Source: Lineus longissimus (Eukaryota > Nemertea > Pilidiophora > Heteronemertea > Lineidae). Taken from it: a stretch of DNA of 64,000 bases. This document shows positions 45,247-57,557 of this stretch, in pieces. The notes beneath the pieces were generated by a model. The model saw only the letters and a list, made by a program, of their open reading frames with translations. It searched no databases and was not told the DNA's origin. The stretch is from the NCBI RefSeq assembly GCF_910592395.1, contig NC_088319.1, positions 6,324,001 to 6,388,000 on the forward strand, read 5' to 3'. Numbering within the stretch: the stretch's first letter is position 1; every line of letters starts with the position of its first letter. The position numbers and the translations under genes were made by a program.

Positions 45247-45695
45247 CTCCCCCAAAATTGCAACTCGCAATTTTCAAGCGACACAAAAAATCATTGTCCA
45301 AATAATAATTGTCCAAAGAAACACCATTAAGTGTCCTGAGCACTACACTTAGTGCTTTATACTGGTCAACTCTAACTCTAACTCTAACTGCTGCATTGTC
45401 TATATCAATGTCAATGGAGAAGCCGGCGCTTCTACATTCATAATCACACTAAATAAGTCACTGATAGCGATTCTTTCTTAGAATGGCGAACATTTCTGAA
45501 GTGGCTAACTAGGTGTAATCGACTTCTGCAGAACAGGCTCAGGAGAAAACCCAAACTATTGAAAAGGACAAACTTAGACAACTAAGACTCAGTGCAACAA
45601 CTGAGGGATGAAATTTAAATTTCAGGTTGATTCTCAAGAGAACTGAGAGCATTCTGCGGAATTCAAAAACACGTAGAAAGACCCGACACTTCACA
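45247..45695 (-). other. BEL/Pao 3' untranslated region
   Basis: Between the last stop (45696) and the 3' LTR. Contains (taactc)n-like words near 45375 and the polypurine tract at its end; no gene. Confidence 0.6.
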
Positions 45696-46103
45696 CTAAT
45701 TAGCAAGGGGAGAGGTTACTAGCACTTCACCCTGTTTTTCCTCAGAATTTTCATTTTCAACTAGCAATACCAGCTTTTGCACTGGCCGTTCCAAGTATGA
45801 CTCCTTCGTCGTACGTTTTCCTTGGGCATCGATTGTCGGGTCACCAACGAGTACCTTGACGCTCCTGACGAGATGATCATCACCTGGGTTGACTTCAACA
45901 ACTCTAGCAAGCTTCCACAGATTCCGTGGGGCATTGTCATCTTTCACGATAACGATATCACCTGGCTCCATGTTTCGTTGGGGACGGATCCATTTCTGAC
46001 GGACTTGTAGATTTTGCATGTACTCCTTGCGCCATCTCTGCCAAAATTCATCAGCGAGATGTTGAGGACACTCTTGGCAAGATGACCGGATGTTTGATGG
46101 CAA
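45696..46103 (-). pseudogene. BEL/Pao pol C-terminal domain (after integrase)
   Basis: Codes the end domain that follows the integrase in BEL/Pao polyproteins (DUF5641-like): 'RWRKEYMQNLQVRQKW', 'NMEPGDIVIVKDDNAPRNLW', 'RPVQKLVLL'. It is joined directly to the integrase zinc-binding start of the upstream frame, in another frame, so the catalytic core between is lost. Confidence 0.8.
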
Positions 46104-48480
46104 GGGCGTAATTTGCTTTCCCGATTCGACCTCCTACTCTGACGATTCCTTCCTCATCTATGAAAGGATCTAGTCTATACAGCGGTGAACTGGCCTTAAT
46201 ACCATGCCTCGCTCCCCCAGTGACGTCTTCTGCCTGGAGTTGCTTCAAGGTGGTAATCTCATCTCTAAAAGCCTCTGCTTGGACTGCTTTGATGATTACT
46301 TTCTCAGCTTCCTCTATGTCCTCAGCTTTCAACCGCAGTGCATTTTCAACAGTTGCATCTTGTTTCCTTGACCTGGTGAGCAGATGTTTCCTACAGTTGA
46401 GACAGGTAGCGACGGCGGACTTGGCTTTGAACCAGGATGAGAACCGGGACATTCTCTCTGCAGTTGATGCGAAACTAACCTTGGTGGTCTTCAAGGTGTG
46501 CACCTTTCTAACTTCAGGATCGTCGCTTTGCAATGTGGACTCGGCGTCTCGAGTAGGCTTTGGGGGTAGCTCCTGTTGCCATAAAAAACGTGGTCCCTTG
46601 AGCCAACCTGCAGTACCATTCGCCAGTTGCTCAGCTCTCAGGCCACGAGATGCTTCATCAGCTACGTTTTCTATCCCTGGGACGTGGCGCCACTGTTTTG
46701 GATCTGTGTGGTCTCGTATCTCTTGGACCCGGTTGGCCACAAATACATGAAATCTTCGCGCCTCATTCTCTATGTAACCAAGGACGACCTTGCTGTCGGT
46801 CCAAAATGTCTCTGAGTCTATCATGTAGTCCATCTCTTTCTGCAGCATGGCGCTTACTTTTACTGATACCAGGGCGGCGGTCAATTCAAGTCGAGGTATC
46901 GTGACAGGTTTGAGTGGGGCCACTCTTGCCTTTCCCATCACGAAACTACAATGAACTTCATCTCTCGCATTCACCATTCTGACGTACGAGCACTGTCCGT
47001 AGCCTGTGGAACTTGCATCCGACAAATGATGTAACTCGATGCACTTCACCTCACCAAAGTTCTTGGGCTTGTGGCACCTAGAGACGGCTATCTTCTCCAA
47101 CATGGGCAACTCATCCCTCCAACACTCCCACCTGGTCCTTAAACCTTCTTCTAGGGGGGTATCCCAATCTGCGTTTTCTCGACAAAGATCTTGTAGAATT
47201 TGCTTTCCTACGAGGAGAACGGGTGCTGCTATCCCCAGGGGGTCGTATATTGAACCAATCGTGGACAGTACACCACGGCGAGTCAGTGGATTGTCTTTGA
47301 GGGTTATTCTGAATTCAAACGTGTCCGCTTCAATACACCAGTATACCCCTAGCGCTCGTTCTATCGGATATCCAGTGCCATTAATGCTCACGGGTAATTC
47401 ACTGTCCTTCTGCGATCGATCGTTTTCCGGTACACTTCGTAATACTTGGGAAGAGTTTGATGCGATTTTGTGCAAACGTAGGCCTCCGTTTGCACACATG
47501 GCCTGTGATGACTGTACCAAAGTTATACCCTGTTCATCTGTGGTGATCGATTTTAAACCGTCGTCTACATAAAAATTATGCCTGATGAAATCTGCCGCCT
47601 CGGTGCCTAGTTCCTGCTCGTTGTCTTGAGCTATTCTCTTCAGTCCAAATGAGCAGCATCCTGGAGAAGACCTGGCTCCAAAAAGATGAACATTCATCCT
47701 ATATTCTGCAGGTTCGCTGTCAACATCTCCGTTTGGCCACCACAGGAATCGTAGGTAATTCCTGTGTTCTTCATTCACTTTAAATTGGTGGAACATGCGC
47801 TCAACATCACATGTTACGGCAACTTGTTCTTGGCGAAAGCGACATAAAACACCCATCAGCGAGTTTACCATGTCTGGTCCTTGCAGCAGATGATCGTTGA
47901 GAGATTGGCCTGAATATTTGGCACTGCAATCGAAGACAACTCGAACTTTTGTAGGCTTCTTCGGATGATACACGGCAAAATGTGGGAGGTACCATACACG
48001 ACCACGGTCACTTCTTACATCGACCGGGCTAACACGTTCTGCATCACCATCATCGATTATTTTTCTCATGAACTCAACGTAATGTTCTTTGTACTGTGGG
48101 TTGGCTTTGAACTTGGCCTTTATCTGATTCAATCGATTCATAACAGCAGCTTTGTTGTTTGGCATGACGGGATCTGAACCTTTGAAGGGCAACGGCATTT
48201 CGTAGTGGGAATCTGCTCGTTGGTGGATTCCTTGCTCGATCTTATGCAGAAACTATGTGTCTTCTACTGAGTACGGTTGGCGGGACGTAGTTTCAATGAA
48301 ATCAGACTCCAACACGGTGATGACTTCTTTGACGCTAGTTCTAAGGCAGACAGTCACTTGGCTCTCGATTTCTGCAGGGTCGGTCGACGTTGACAGTTCT
48401 TCGGGGACATCACACACCACGACATGATGGCTGCTTCCTATGTTGTCTTCACTATTACTTGGTTGGCTAACAAGTCCCAT
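46051..48480 (-). pseudogene. BEL/Pao pol: RT, RNase H, start of integrase
   Basis: The 48480..48253 frame and the long 48198..46051 frame are consecutive parts, separated by an in-frame TAG near 48253. RT holds the YVDD active-site box (FYVDDGLKS, about 47572). RNase H shows 'LSDASSTGYG', 'PRLELTAAL' and 'FWTDSKVVLGYI'. A 'FIDEEGIVRVGGRIG' segment marks the integrase N-terminus, and homology ends at 'KHPVILP'. Not joined in frame to gag. Confidence 0.85.
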
Positions 48481-48561
48481 GATGCCCCATCCAAGATCGG
48501 TTCTCTGCGCAAATGGCTCCTGCCCAGCCCCACATATTACATCTCTGGGTGCAAGAGCCCT

Positions 48562-50610
48562 TTAACAGCTGTAACCTATCAAAAGTCCGACTTCACAATC
48601 AAGGAGGGGTTTCAGTTTGTCTGCAATGCAGCGCAGGTGGCTCCACCTTTTGGCAACTTCTGGTGTGGGAATATGGTTTCGATTTGCTGGCATGATCGAC
48701 CTGGAGTAAGCTGTGTGCAGTTCGATCTCCTGATCACAATCTAAGCCTTTGACGGTCAGTCCCTCTACTCGCCGAGTGTCGATGAGCTGGCATTCGGTTG
48801 TCATGGTTGAGAGATTGAGCTTAGTTGATACACCGTCGACTCCGAGTTTCTGCCTGGTCTCTTCATGGATAAAATTGACATCAGACTGAGTATCCAGCAT
48901 GGCGTAACAAACATGGTTCAGCTCGGGATTGTCTCTATGAGAAAGGACCACTGGCACAATCATAGCACTCAAATTGGAACCATGTGTTGTGTAGTTCCTC
49001 ATGCTGATACCACTCTGAGTCTGAGGCTTGGGGTCTGACGTTTCCTGAGACTTGGGGGCTGTCTTCTCTTGAGGTTCTTTTCTGTCTCCGTGGAGCGACG
49101 ACGGGTGGTTCTTTGAACAAGTCTTACAAACAAGTCTCTGTTTACAAAACTTGGACCGATGATTTTTACCTAGGCAGCCATAACACAACTGATTTTCTCT
49201 GATAAACGCTTTTCGTTCGTCTAAAGTTTTTTTTAGGAATTTATAGCATACATCAAGTGAATGAGGTTTCTCGCAAATTATGCAGAGCACAGCTGATTTC
49301 ATTTTTCCCTCTGAGTTGACAGGTGTTACGTCGTTCAACATGGTACGTGCACTCATTGGTTTAGCCTTATCGTTGGTCTTCACTTGAAAGGGTTCTCTGA
49401 ATGACGTTACTGGATCATTAGCAATGTCGGACTCCTTCTTGACAAACTTCGAGAATTCAGTAAAGGGTGGGAAACCCTTACGTCTCTCCTTCCAATCAGC
49501 AACAATACGGGCCCAACGCTTGACCATCCAGTCAGGGAGCTTAGCAAGAAGTTTGCGGTTCTCTCGATCGTCATCCAATACTCTCAGGTTTCCGATAGTC
49601 CTCATTGCAGTTTCACACTGCCTCAAGAAGTCTGAGAACTTCCTAAGGGCTTGACAATCCGTAGCTGATATTTTCGGCCACGTTTCTAACTTGTTCCTGA
49701 AGGCATCGGCAACTACGAAGGCATCTCCGAAGCGTTCCTGTAGAACTGCCTTGGCATCATCGAATGCAGAGTCATCTCTAATTAGGAAGTATCCTTCCAC
49801 AGCTCCCTTGGCAGGACCCGTTACATAACGGCGTAGGTAGTGCATACGTTCTTGGGCGGGAATCGCTCTATTTTCAATTAAAGTCTCAAAGGCGGCTAGC
49901 CATCCTGCATACAACAACGGATCACCAGAGAAAACAGGCGGTTCTGGTGGAGGCAGGCGACTAAGGCTTAGCTGGCCTGAAATAGCTGTGATTAAGTCTG
50001 ACAGTCCTGGCTCGGTAGGACTCCGTCTCTGCATAACATCTACAGGGTTGGCAAAACTCGTATCCAAGAGATTGACACAGTGTCCACTTGGTGGAGCAAG
50101 CGTGTGCTCCGCTTTGGGTTGGAAGGCTGGCGTGTGAGCATTTATTCTAGAGTCAAACTTCACTTCAGGTTTCAGTCCCTTTGATTCGACAGGTTCACCT
50201 CCACAGGCTGACAACAGTTCATATCCAGTAGTACACTCATCAACCCCGCAGTTTGGCGTGCTATCACAAACGTTAGCCAACAAATTTAGGTTATTAAATG
50301 TCCCATACGAATAAGAACCGAGATCATTCGCAATGCCTGATTGTCCTTGAGGCTGACCAAAGGCGACAGTGTCCTCAAGAAACTTCTCCATAACGACAGA
50401 TTTGCTTGAAGTTGAAGTAGAACCCTCAACCGAGTCGGATAGCTCAGCTTCTTCCATCTTAATATCTCGTTCTAGCCTCAGCCGTTGTCTCCTTGCCTCC
50501 AGCTGCTGCATTTGCATTGCTGCTTCAGCCTCCTTCTCCTAGTACAATAGCTCGACCTTCATTCTTTCGATCTTTAGCCTTGCTGCTCTACGACTGGAGG
50601 TGGACGACAT
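48562..50610 (-). pseudogene. BEL/Pao gag-like region and protease
   Basis: The best start is ATG 50610 ('MSSTSSRRAARLKIERMK'), but a TAG at 50541..50539 interrupts it; the long open part runs 50517..48562. Coiled, charged N-terminus; a DUF1759-type domain (PPEPPVFSGDPLLYAGW); zinc knuckle-type 'CYGCLGKNHRSKFC' and 'CKTCSKNH'; Pao-type aspartic protease 'MLDTQSD'. The frame ends at 'LIGYSC' near 48562, where a frameshift separates it from pol. Confidence 0.85.
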
Positions 50611-50840
50611 GGTTCAACGACTTCCGACTTCTCTGATCAAAGAGATTTTACTGTAGCTGCCTCTGGCCCTTCGACAAAATAACGAACGAGAACTGGAGTT
50701 TACAACATTGAGACTGTAATACTAATGCGTAAAATCTGAAAAGATACAAAAATGTGCGGACATTAGAAACTGACAATAAAAACTAAATAAATCTAAAATA
50801 TGCAGAGAAGACTCCTTAATTATATTATTTTACATGTGAT

Positions 50841-51531
50841 TGTTGATTATTCCTTTTCAAAGACTTGTCTTGGTGCCAGAAAGACAGGCACAACCAAGGC
50901 ACAACCAGCTGGTTGTGACAGGACGAAGACAGTGACGTCACAGACGAAGCACATGGTCGCGCACTGGGACGGCCGACTAGTGCTGCCTCCTCGCAATACG
51001 AAATGGAACTAAAACAGAGCCACACTGGCTTGGAAAATCTCTGCAAAATAGGCCTCCAAAGGGAGCCAGACCCCACTAAATATGATTAACATGTTGTACG
51101 ATGCCCCGTAGTTAATAAAAGGCCCTACAGTAGGCCAAGGAACCGATAACAAGCTTATTTTAAGAGCCGCATCTCACGGACAGCGATTTGACGCAATCCA
51201 GCATCCACTAGCGATGAGGGACCGTCGGAAGGCCGTCACAAAAGAGGCTTCAAAGGCACTTATGACCAAGTTGTCACTGGAAACATACGAGTTGCATGGG
51301 AGGAGGGGTTTCTTATGCATCTTTTAAAGCCTTTCTGGCTATACTAACCTCTTTGGTTCTCATTTTATGATACGTAAATTGGCGAAAGTCGAAGGGCTCA
51401 GACAGCCATAAAAATCACGCAGTGGCAAAAGCGTGCATGGAGAACCACTTCACAGCGCATGCACAGAAATGTTTGTAGTTCCGTATCCGGAATAAATTAG
51501 GAGTTTTGCGAGAAAGGGACGGGCATTTACA
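50841..51531 (-). repeat. BEL/Pao 5' LTR
   Basis: 691 bp, few differences from the other LTR. Carries a CRE (50933..50940). On the minus strand the region 50840..50611 is the short leader before gag; I do not see a clear tRNA primer-binding site in it. Confidence 0.9.
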
Positions 51532-52733
51532 TTCCCATTTCCCTCTCTCTGCAACCAAACAATAGAGAGGATAAAGTTTTAATCCTTCTCGTATTGTTCT
51601 GGACACTCTCCACGCATGCGAGGAGTTTGGTCAGGGTCTTTCTCGAAACTGTCTATTGTACTGCCACATCGTGAGAAGATGATGCCATTGATGGTATGGT
51701 ACAAATGTAGATAGCCATGGTATCTAGCACTGCATTTACAGAAGCTTAGTAGCCCACCAGACCTTCATGTAGGCCTACTGGTACATTGATTTAGTTAATG
51801 AATTATGAGTGACTTCCTCACGCACGCTGTAATTGTAACTGAACCACTGAGGACAAGGAATGGTTATTAAAAGTGGACCCACAATGATTATGATGACGGT
51901 ACAGTACCGCCACTTTTTAAAGGGTAATTAAATTAGCGCCATGTCTGCATGACAGAAATAGTAAAATGGGGATACAAAGCAGACCTGGCGATATATTATC
52001 GTGCAATGTTAGCATCATTGGGAATTGCCATTCTAAATTTTAACCCACTCCCAGGGACCTCTTTGTAAGAAAACACTTTTATTAAATTTTACCAGGGAGA
52101 CAAGTGTTTTTCATATTGGAAACAAACTACATGTACATGTAAAATTAGGAAAGTGGTCACACATTTTCATGTAAAAGCACTCAGCTTTTGATGATGGGGG
52201 GGGGGGGTATACCAGTACCAGCATGCACTGGCTTAGACTAGGGACTAAGATACCATACTGAACTTCCTTTTAAAATAATCAAGTATGATCATATTTGAGC
52301 TTACTTGTTCTACACTCCCACCATGGATGGTGAATCAAGTGGAGAAGGAGGAGGAGGAGGAGTAGGAGGAGGAGGATGACATAAAATGATTATGATCCCA
52401 ATGTAATTATAAAACTTGTAAAGACATTTAGTTGCACATTTACAAGCTGAAAAAGAACTGAATAATAATATTGGGTCATTTTTCAAAACCTGTCAAGGAT
52501 AGTGTTTTATCTCTATTGTTGTTACCAATTTTTTTATTCATATTGTGTTGCACAGTAGACATGATGACAAGTGAAATTATACTTCAGTTGCTTGTGTTAT
52601 TTCATGCCATGGAACTGACACAAAGTTTGACTAGAGAAGTAATTTGGTCATTCTTATTTTGTGTGCAATTTCTCTTGCATTAAACATGGTCAGCTCATTC
52701 AAACTCTTGACTTCGTATTATTTTCTGTTTCAG
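51532..52733. other. No gene; simple repeats
   Basis: Includes a poly-G run (52196..52208) and GGA repeats (52344..52378). Ends in the acceptor of the next gene. An upstream exon of that gene may lie here but was not found. Confidence 0.4.
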
Positions 52734-53559
52734 CTTCTACAAGTACTAGTAGGCTGAAAGTTCCTTTTTCCCAGCAGTGCCCTGAGTGTGGGGTTTCAAA
52801 CCCGACACGAGTGACTTTCTGCAAAGGTTGCAAATACGATATGCAAGCTTACCGAGCCAAAAATAAGGCGGAAAAGATGCAAAAAGCGATGGAGAAAGGG
52901 TCAAAGTACGCATGTTCCAACAACATCCATCACATTTGGAACAGAATACAAAAAGACGTAAGTGATGATTACATTGTACATGTACCGGTAGTCATGTAGG
53001 TCTACAATGTAAACTATTAACCAAAAAATAGTCAATATGTATATGCAAGGTCATGACCAGAGACAGCAGACTGGCTCTTGTCCCCAACAATTTGATGTGC
53101 AGTTCCAATCCATCCGGCCAGACATCTGTTTGCAATAATTATTTTTTGAAAATTTACCATCGAGTCCCTTTGCAGTGCTCGCTACTAGACATACCGGCAA
53201 ACGTTCATTTTCTTGCATGAGGTACTGAGGAACTGTGATACCAGATGAACACAACCTATGTCATATCATGTATGGAATTACTCTAACAACACAGTTTTTC
53301 CAACATTATTCTCCCTCCCAAGACAGGCTACATGTAGCTCAGCAAGTTGTTGGACTTTCCCTTTTCATATCAATCTGGTGAATTGATTCTCCCGGTGGTT
53401 ATGAATCTAATGAGTAATGTGATTCTCTTCACTGGTCAGTATTCTTAATTTTTCACAAAATTTCAGTTGGCTTCATTATCATCAGCTGGGATTCATACAG
53501 CCATGTTCTGGTTTACGGATGCAACCAATGGCAAGAGAAGAAGAAGTGGACACCGAGGT
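52734..53559 (+). CDS. Zinc-ribbon protein, two internal exons visible
   Basis: Exon a (52734..52957) follows an acceptor TTTCTGTTTCAG and ends at donor GAC|GTAAGT. Exon b starts at 53467 after ACAAAATTTCAG. Both joins are phase 0. Exon a encodes 'SQQCPECGVSNPTRVTFCKG', a C-x2-C...C-x2-C zinc ribbon, then a Lys-rich helix 'YRAKNKAEKMQKAMEKG' and 'IHHIWNRIQKD'. Exon b adds 'LASLSSAGIHTAMFWFTDAT' and 'GKRRRSGHRG'; its end (about 53559, weak GTTATA donor) is unsure and the frame stays open to 53826. First and last exons not found. Looks like a nuclear or RNA-associated small protein, but that is only a guess. Confidence 0.55.
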
Positions 53560-54371
53560 TATAAATTAAATTATATTTCCTCTTTCCAATGGCGTTTGCC
53601 GTTTGTTTCTAGCCCTCACCGTTCGCGAGATATTGCCGTTTTCTCGTTTGGTACGAATTTCGGGGTTTCCACCAATTTCTACCGACACAAAATTGTAATT
53701 TTACACCAGATTTCAATCGAAAAACATGCATTCTTTCAATGGGACGGGGGGGGGGGTCTAGCGATAAAAACAGTGAAGAAATTGACGAAAAAGATGCACT
53801 GGTTACTATTATATGGCCATTTATAGGGGACGGGGTGACTTACCAGTGAATTCGCGTCTGATGACGTCACCCGTCGCCAAAGGGTTAAGCCGTCAAAGCA
53901 CTTTAAATGACTGCATTATGATGACTTAGTTAACTCGTGAATGATACTGTTGAGATGGAGACTCTTGACATACATGTTGGAAGTACTTGCCGAGAAATGT
54001 CCTTTATGCTAATTCATGCATTGTACATGTCGTTGTAGAACTTGTCAGGTTTAAAAAGTGTAACTCGTCACAGCATGTTGCTCTTGAGATGGTTGTTCAT
54101 TTCAACGTCAGCCTTTTGTGTAATCTGATATATTGTGAATCCACCAATTATGTATAAGCAGATTTGTATTACTGGCTGAATGTGAATTTCAGCAGCAATA
54201 AAATGATTCTTGCATCAAAATACATGCACTTGTTTTCATTCTTGCTCACCTTGGGTGAACACAGCTGATACTATCAGGCTGCCTACATGTATAAAGAAAC
54301 ACCAATTTTTGCCGGAAATGAGCAGACAGGTGTCAAAGATGTGTATGGTCAAGTAGCATCTGCTTCATCTT
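53560..54371. other. No further exon identified
   Basis: Contains a G-run (about 53746..53756), a CRE (53862..53869) and AATAAA near 54200. The remainder of the zinc-ribbon gene could lie here. Confidence 0.35.
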
Positions 54372-55205
54372 GACGGTATTTCCATACGATCAGGCGTATT
54401 CAGGTTGGATGAGACATTGTGTCAAAAGTAAACCGACCATTCTGAATGACGTCTTCAGAGACGGTATTTCCATACGATCAGGTGTATTCAGGTTGGATGA
54501 GACATTGTGTCGGAAGTAAACCGACCATTCTGAATGACGTCTTCAGAGACGGTATTTCCATACGATCAGGCGTATTCCGGTTGGATGTGACTTTGTGTCG
54601 AAAGTAAACCGACCATTCTGGATGACGTCTTCAGAGACAGCATTTCCATACGATCCAAGGTATTCAGGTTGGATGAGACATTGTGTCGAAAGTAAACCGT
54701 CCATTCTGGATGACGTCTTCAGAGACAATATTTCCGTACGATCAGGCGTATTCAGGTTGGATGTGACATTGTGTCGAAAGTAAACCGACCATTCTGAATG
54801 ACGTCTTCAGAGACGGTATTTCCATACGATCAGGTGTATTCAGGTTGGATGAGACATTGTGTCGGAAGTAAACCGACCATTCTGAATGACGTCTTCAGAG
54901 ACGGTATTTCCATACGATCAGGCGTATTCCGGTTGGATGTGACTTTGTGTCGAAAGTAAACCGACCATTCTGGATGACGTCTTCAGAGACAGCATTTCCA
55001 TACGATCCAAGGTATTCAGGTTGGATGAGACATTGTGTCGAAAGTAAACCGTCCATTCTGGATGACGTCTTCAGAGACATTATTTCCATACGATCCGGCG
55101 TATTCAGGTTGGATGAGACATTGTGTCGTAAGTAAACCAAAACATTCTGAATGACGTCTTCAGAAACATTATTTCCATACGGTCCGGCGTATTCAGGTTG
55201 GTTGG
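54372..55205. repeat. 88-bp satellite with 352-bp higher-order unit
   Basis: Units start 'gacggtatttccatacgatc' at 54372, 54460, 54548 and so on, nine and a half copies. Each holds 'ggttggatgagacattgtgt', 'aagtaaaccgaccattctg' and 'aatgacgtcttcagaga'. Variants recur with four-unit spacing: the block from 54460 is nearly repeated from 54812. Open frames of 61-81 codons on both strands are by-products. Confidence 0.9.
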
Positions 55206-55943
55206 GACATTACTAGTATATCCTAAAGACTAAATGACTTACCCGTAGTCCTTTAGGCTTCAAAATACTTTTGAGATGGTCCCTTATAATACATGTAATC
55301 AAGTCGCTGTGAGGTAGCAAAGATAAAGGCAAGACTATATGTATCTAATAATATGAAAAACGCCACGTTTATTGAATTATACATGTATACAACAGCCACA
55401 GATTGTCTGAAAAAACAATAATTCCACAGTACATGTACATGTAACTTACATTATTTTTTAATGAGACCTTTGAAAGATATGATAAGTTTAACATTCTTAC
55501 TATATTTGTGCCAATTCAATATTATCCATTATGTAATCTTTCATCAAAAGTGATCATGTGAGTTTATGTCAGAATGAATAATGCGTGGAGGTGAAGAAGG
55601 AATACCGAAATACGTGAATTCCACTGAACAAGAAAAACACAGGCAGGAGGATTTGCACAAATTCACAACAATTGTTTCAACAATCGAAAGACATGAGGTG
55701 CATCACTTCGTGTGCGTTCCGGAACCTAAAATAGAGAAAATTAAAAGAACAACTATTATGCAGATATTAGTATCACACGACATCATATCATTTTCTTCAA
55801 GGGTACACTACCAAAATATATGGAATCAAGGCGAAGAAAACAAGCAAATCTCAATTACACTGCATTCATGCTGCAACCTCATACTGGTTTGAGATGCCTT
55901 TGAACCAAAGACTTCCACTGCTTTGAAGTGTTCCCAATAGTTT
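55206..55943. other. No confirmed gene; one plausible ORF
   Basis: A plus-strand frame, ATG 55581 to stop 55892, encodes a Lys/Glu/His-rich stretch (STEQEKHRQEDLHKFTTIVS) that looks protein-like, but there is no family resemblance and no splice support. It faces the 3' end of the minus-strand gene below. Confidence 0.3.
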
Positions 55944-57048
55944 TTATTGCCTTTTCTTCCATTCAGATTCAGTGCCTGGCACTTCAGTACCATGGGAAGC
56001 CCGAATCCCATTCAGAAGCTCCATAAGTTCAGCTCTCTCTGTAAATTAAAAGTGCATTGATAAATACTACCGGGAAAGAAAAAAAAAGTTCCTAAGTGTT
56101 GATTCGAAAATACCATTATTTGCCTTAATCAGCAGCCAGTGTTGCCCAATTAACCTTTAAAAAAGAATAAATCATTTGCGAACTATAACCTGACTTGTGA
56201 TCAACACAAAATTCAAAATTTAGATGAATCAGTTCACGTCGTTTGACCTCTGCAGCCGTAAAAAGTATGGTAGGTCAAATCGGAAAGTTACTCCTTATAA
56301 AATACACAACTTGATTTGTAGCTTGGAATAGAGCCAACTAGCTGATTAATAAAAATACCTTAAAAAGACAATTCACAAACCTTGCTGGAACACTTGAAAA
56401 TCGAAAGGTGCATCGATTTCTACTTCATGATTACTTGGTTGCAATTCCTCAGGAAAGTCTTTTAGTTTCTCTGGAAAAACAAGCAATTTTAAAAATTAAG
56501 GCCAAATGCAGATTACGCCAGAAAAGATGCAATTTCTTCCATGGAATTTTTTCCATGGAATTTATTACATAAAAAGGGTGGAAAAGACTAATTTTTCTGG
56601 TTTGATTTTAAAGATTGGTGAGAAATTTTAAAGAGGTATAGCAGTGATATGTAAGGGTTGGATTTGTAGGCATATATGTATTAAACCATTTGTCCAGAAC
56701 ATGAATTATCAGTTAATTGCACTAATGTAGCCAAGTCTAGCAGCAATATTTTTCCATGTACAAAGCCTAATTGAATATTGATGGTTCAGACGAGCTGAAG
56801 CCATTTGCCAACCAAAAACAATCTACCTGTCGTTGAGGTTTTGTTCCCTTTTCTTTCTCTTCTGGGAACTGATGGACCATCTATAGCACCATTGATGTCC
56901 CTGGATGGAGCCTTCACATATGGCTTTAAGTTCTCTTTAGGATAGGTTTTCCTCTTTTCCCTGCGATAGGAGGCAGCCAACTCTTTGATTCGTGCATAAT
57001 GCCCTGCATTCTCACCAGAAGGATTGTCACCATTACCATTGGGTGATG
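55944..57048 (-). CDS. Three terminal exons of an unidentified gene
   Basis: Exons 57048..56827, 56470..56381 and 56038..55944, each with consensus acceptors (GTTTTTCAG, TTTTTCCAG, TTTACAG) and GT donors, join in phase 1 each time to a stop at 55946..55944. The protein piece is hydrophilic: 'YARIKELAASYRREKRKTYP', 'DFPEELQPSNHEVEID', 'ERAELMELLNGIRASHGTEV'. It needs an upstream exon ending in phase 1. The KDZ exon above ends in phase 0, so the two groups either lack a linking exon or are separate genes. Function unknown. Confidence 0.55.
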
Positions 57049-57557
57049 CTGAAAAACAAACACATAAAGTGACAAATACTAATAGTCAAAACTATGACTT
57101 AGCCTAGACAAAATACAGCCTCCATGCAGGCTACACTCGATTTATGATTTTAACAAATACAAAGCTTTAGAAGGCCTTAAGACAACTTCAGACAATGCCA
57201 ATAGTTAAAAGGGGAGGCGCCTGATTGGCCACATCCTTGCCAATGAACCTACATGTGGTGGCTAAACAGGAAGACACAAGGTAGGCCTCGGGATGAGCAG
57301 AGCCTAATCAACGATAGCCCATTTGAATACTCTCGATGTTCTACGCTCCAATCCGCCATTGAGTCGAGTATGCGCCAATAAAGGTGGGGAATTCCTGTGC
57401 AACGAGTTCAAGCTTACTACTATGCAGATACGGACAATCGCAGTCACCTGATTCTGCCTTTCACTATACACAACGAGCAGTGTACACCTCGAGGCTATGA
57501 GGCAGATATCAATACTCTTATTGACAAGAATCAGACCAAAATGACCAAAACAATTAC

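Larger units (their letters stand above)
44556..51531 (-). mobile_element. BEL/Pao LTR retrotransposon, defective
   Basis: 6976 bp with LTRs of equal length. Gag-like and protease at 48562..50610, RT/RNase H at 46051..48480, C-terminal piece at 45696..46103. The integrase core is deleted. The five bases beside each LTR (tagaa and ttccc) do not match, so no target duplication is visible. Confidence 0.9.

Noticed and set aside
46160-47572. Plus-strand ORFs up to 196 codons opposite BEL/Pao pol
   Set aside because: Antisense shadows of a well-identified reverse transcriptase/RNase H frame.
54543-55140. ORFs of 61-81 codons repeated 352 bp apart
   Set aside because: By-products of the 88-bp satellite and its higher-order period.
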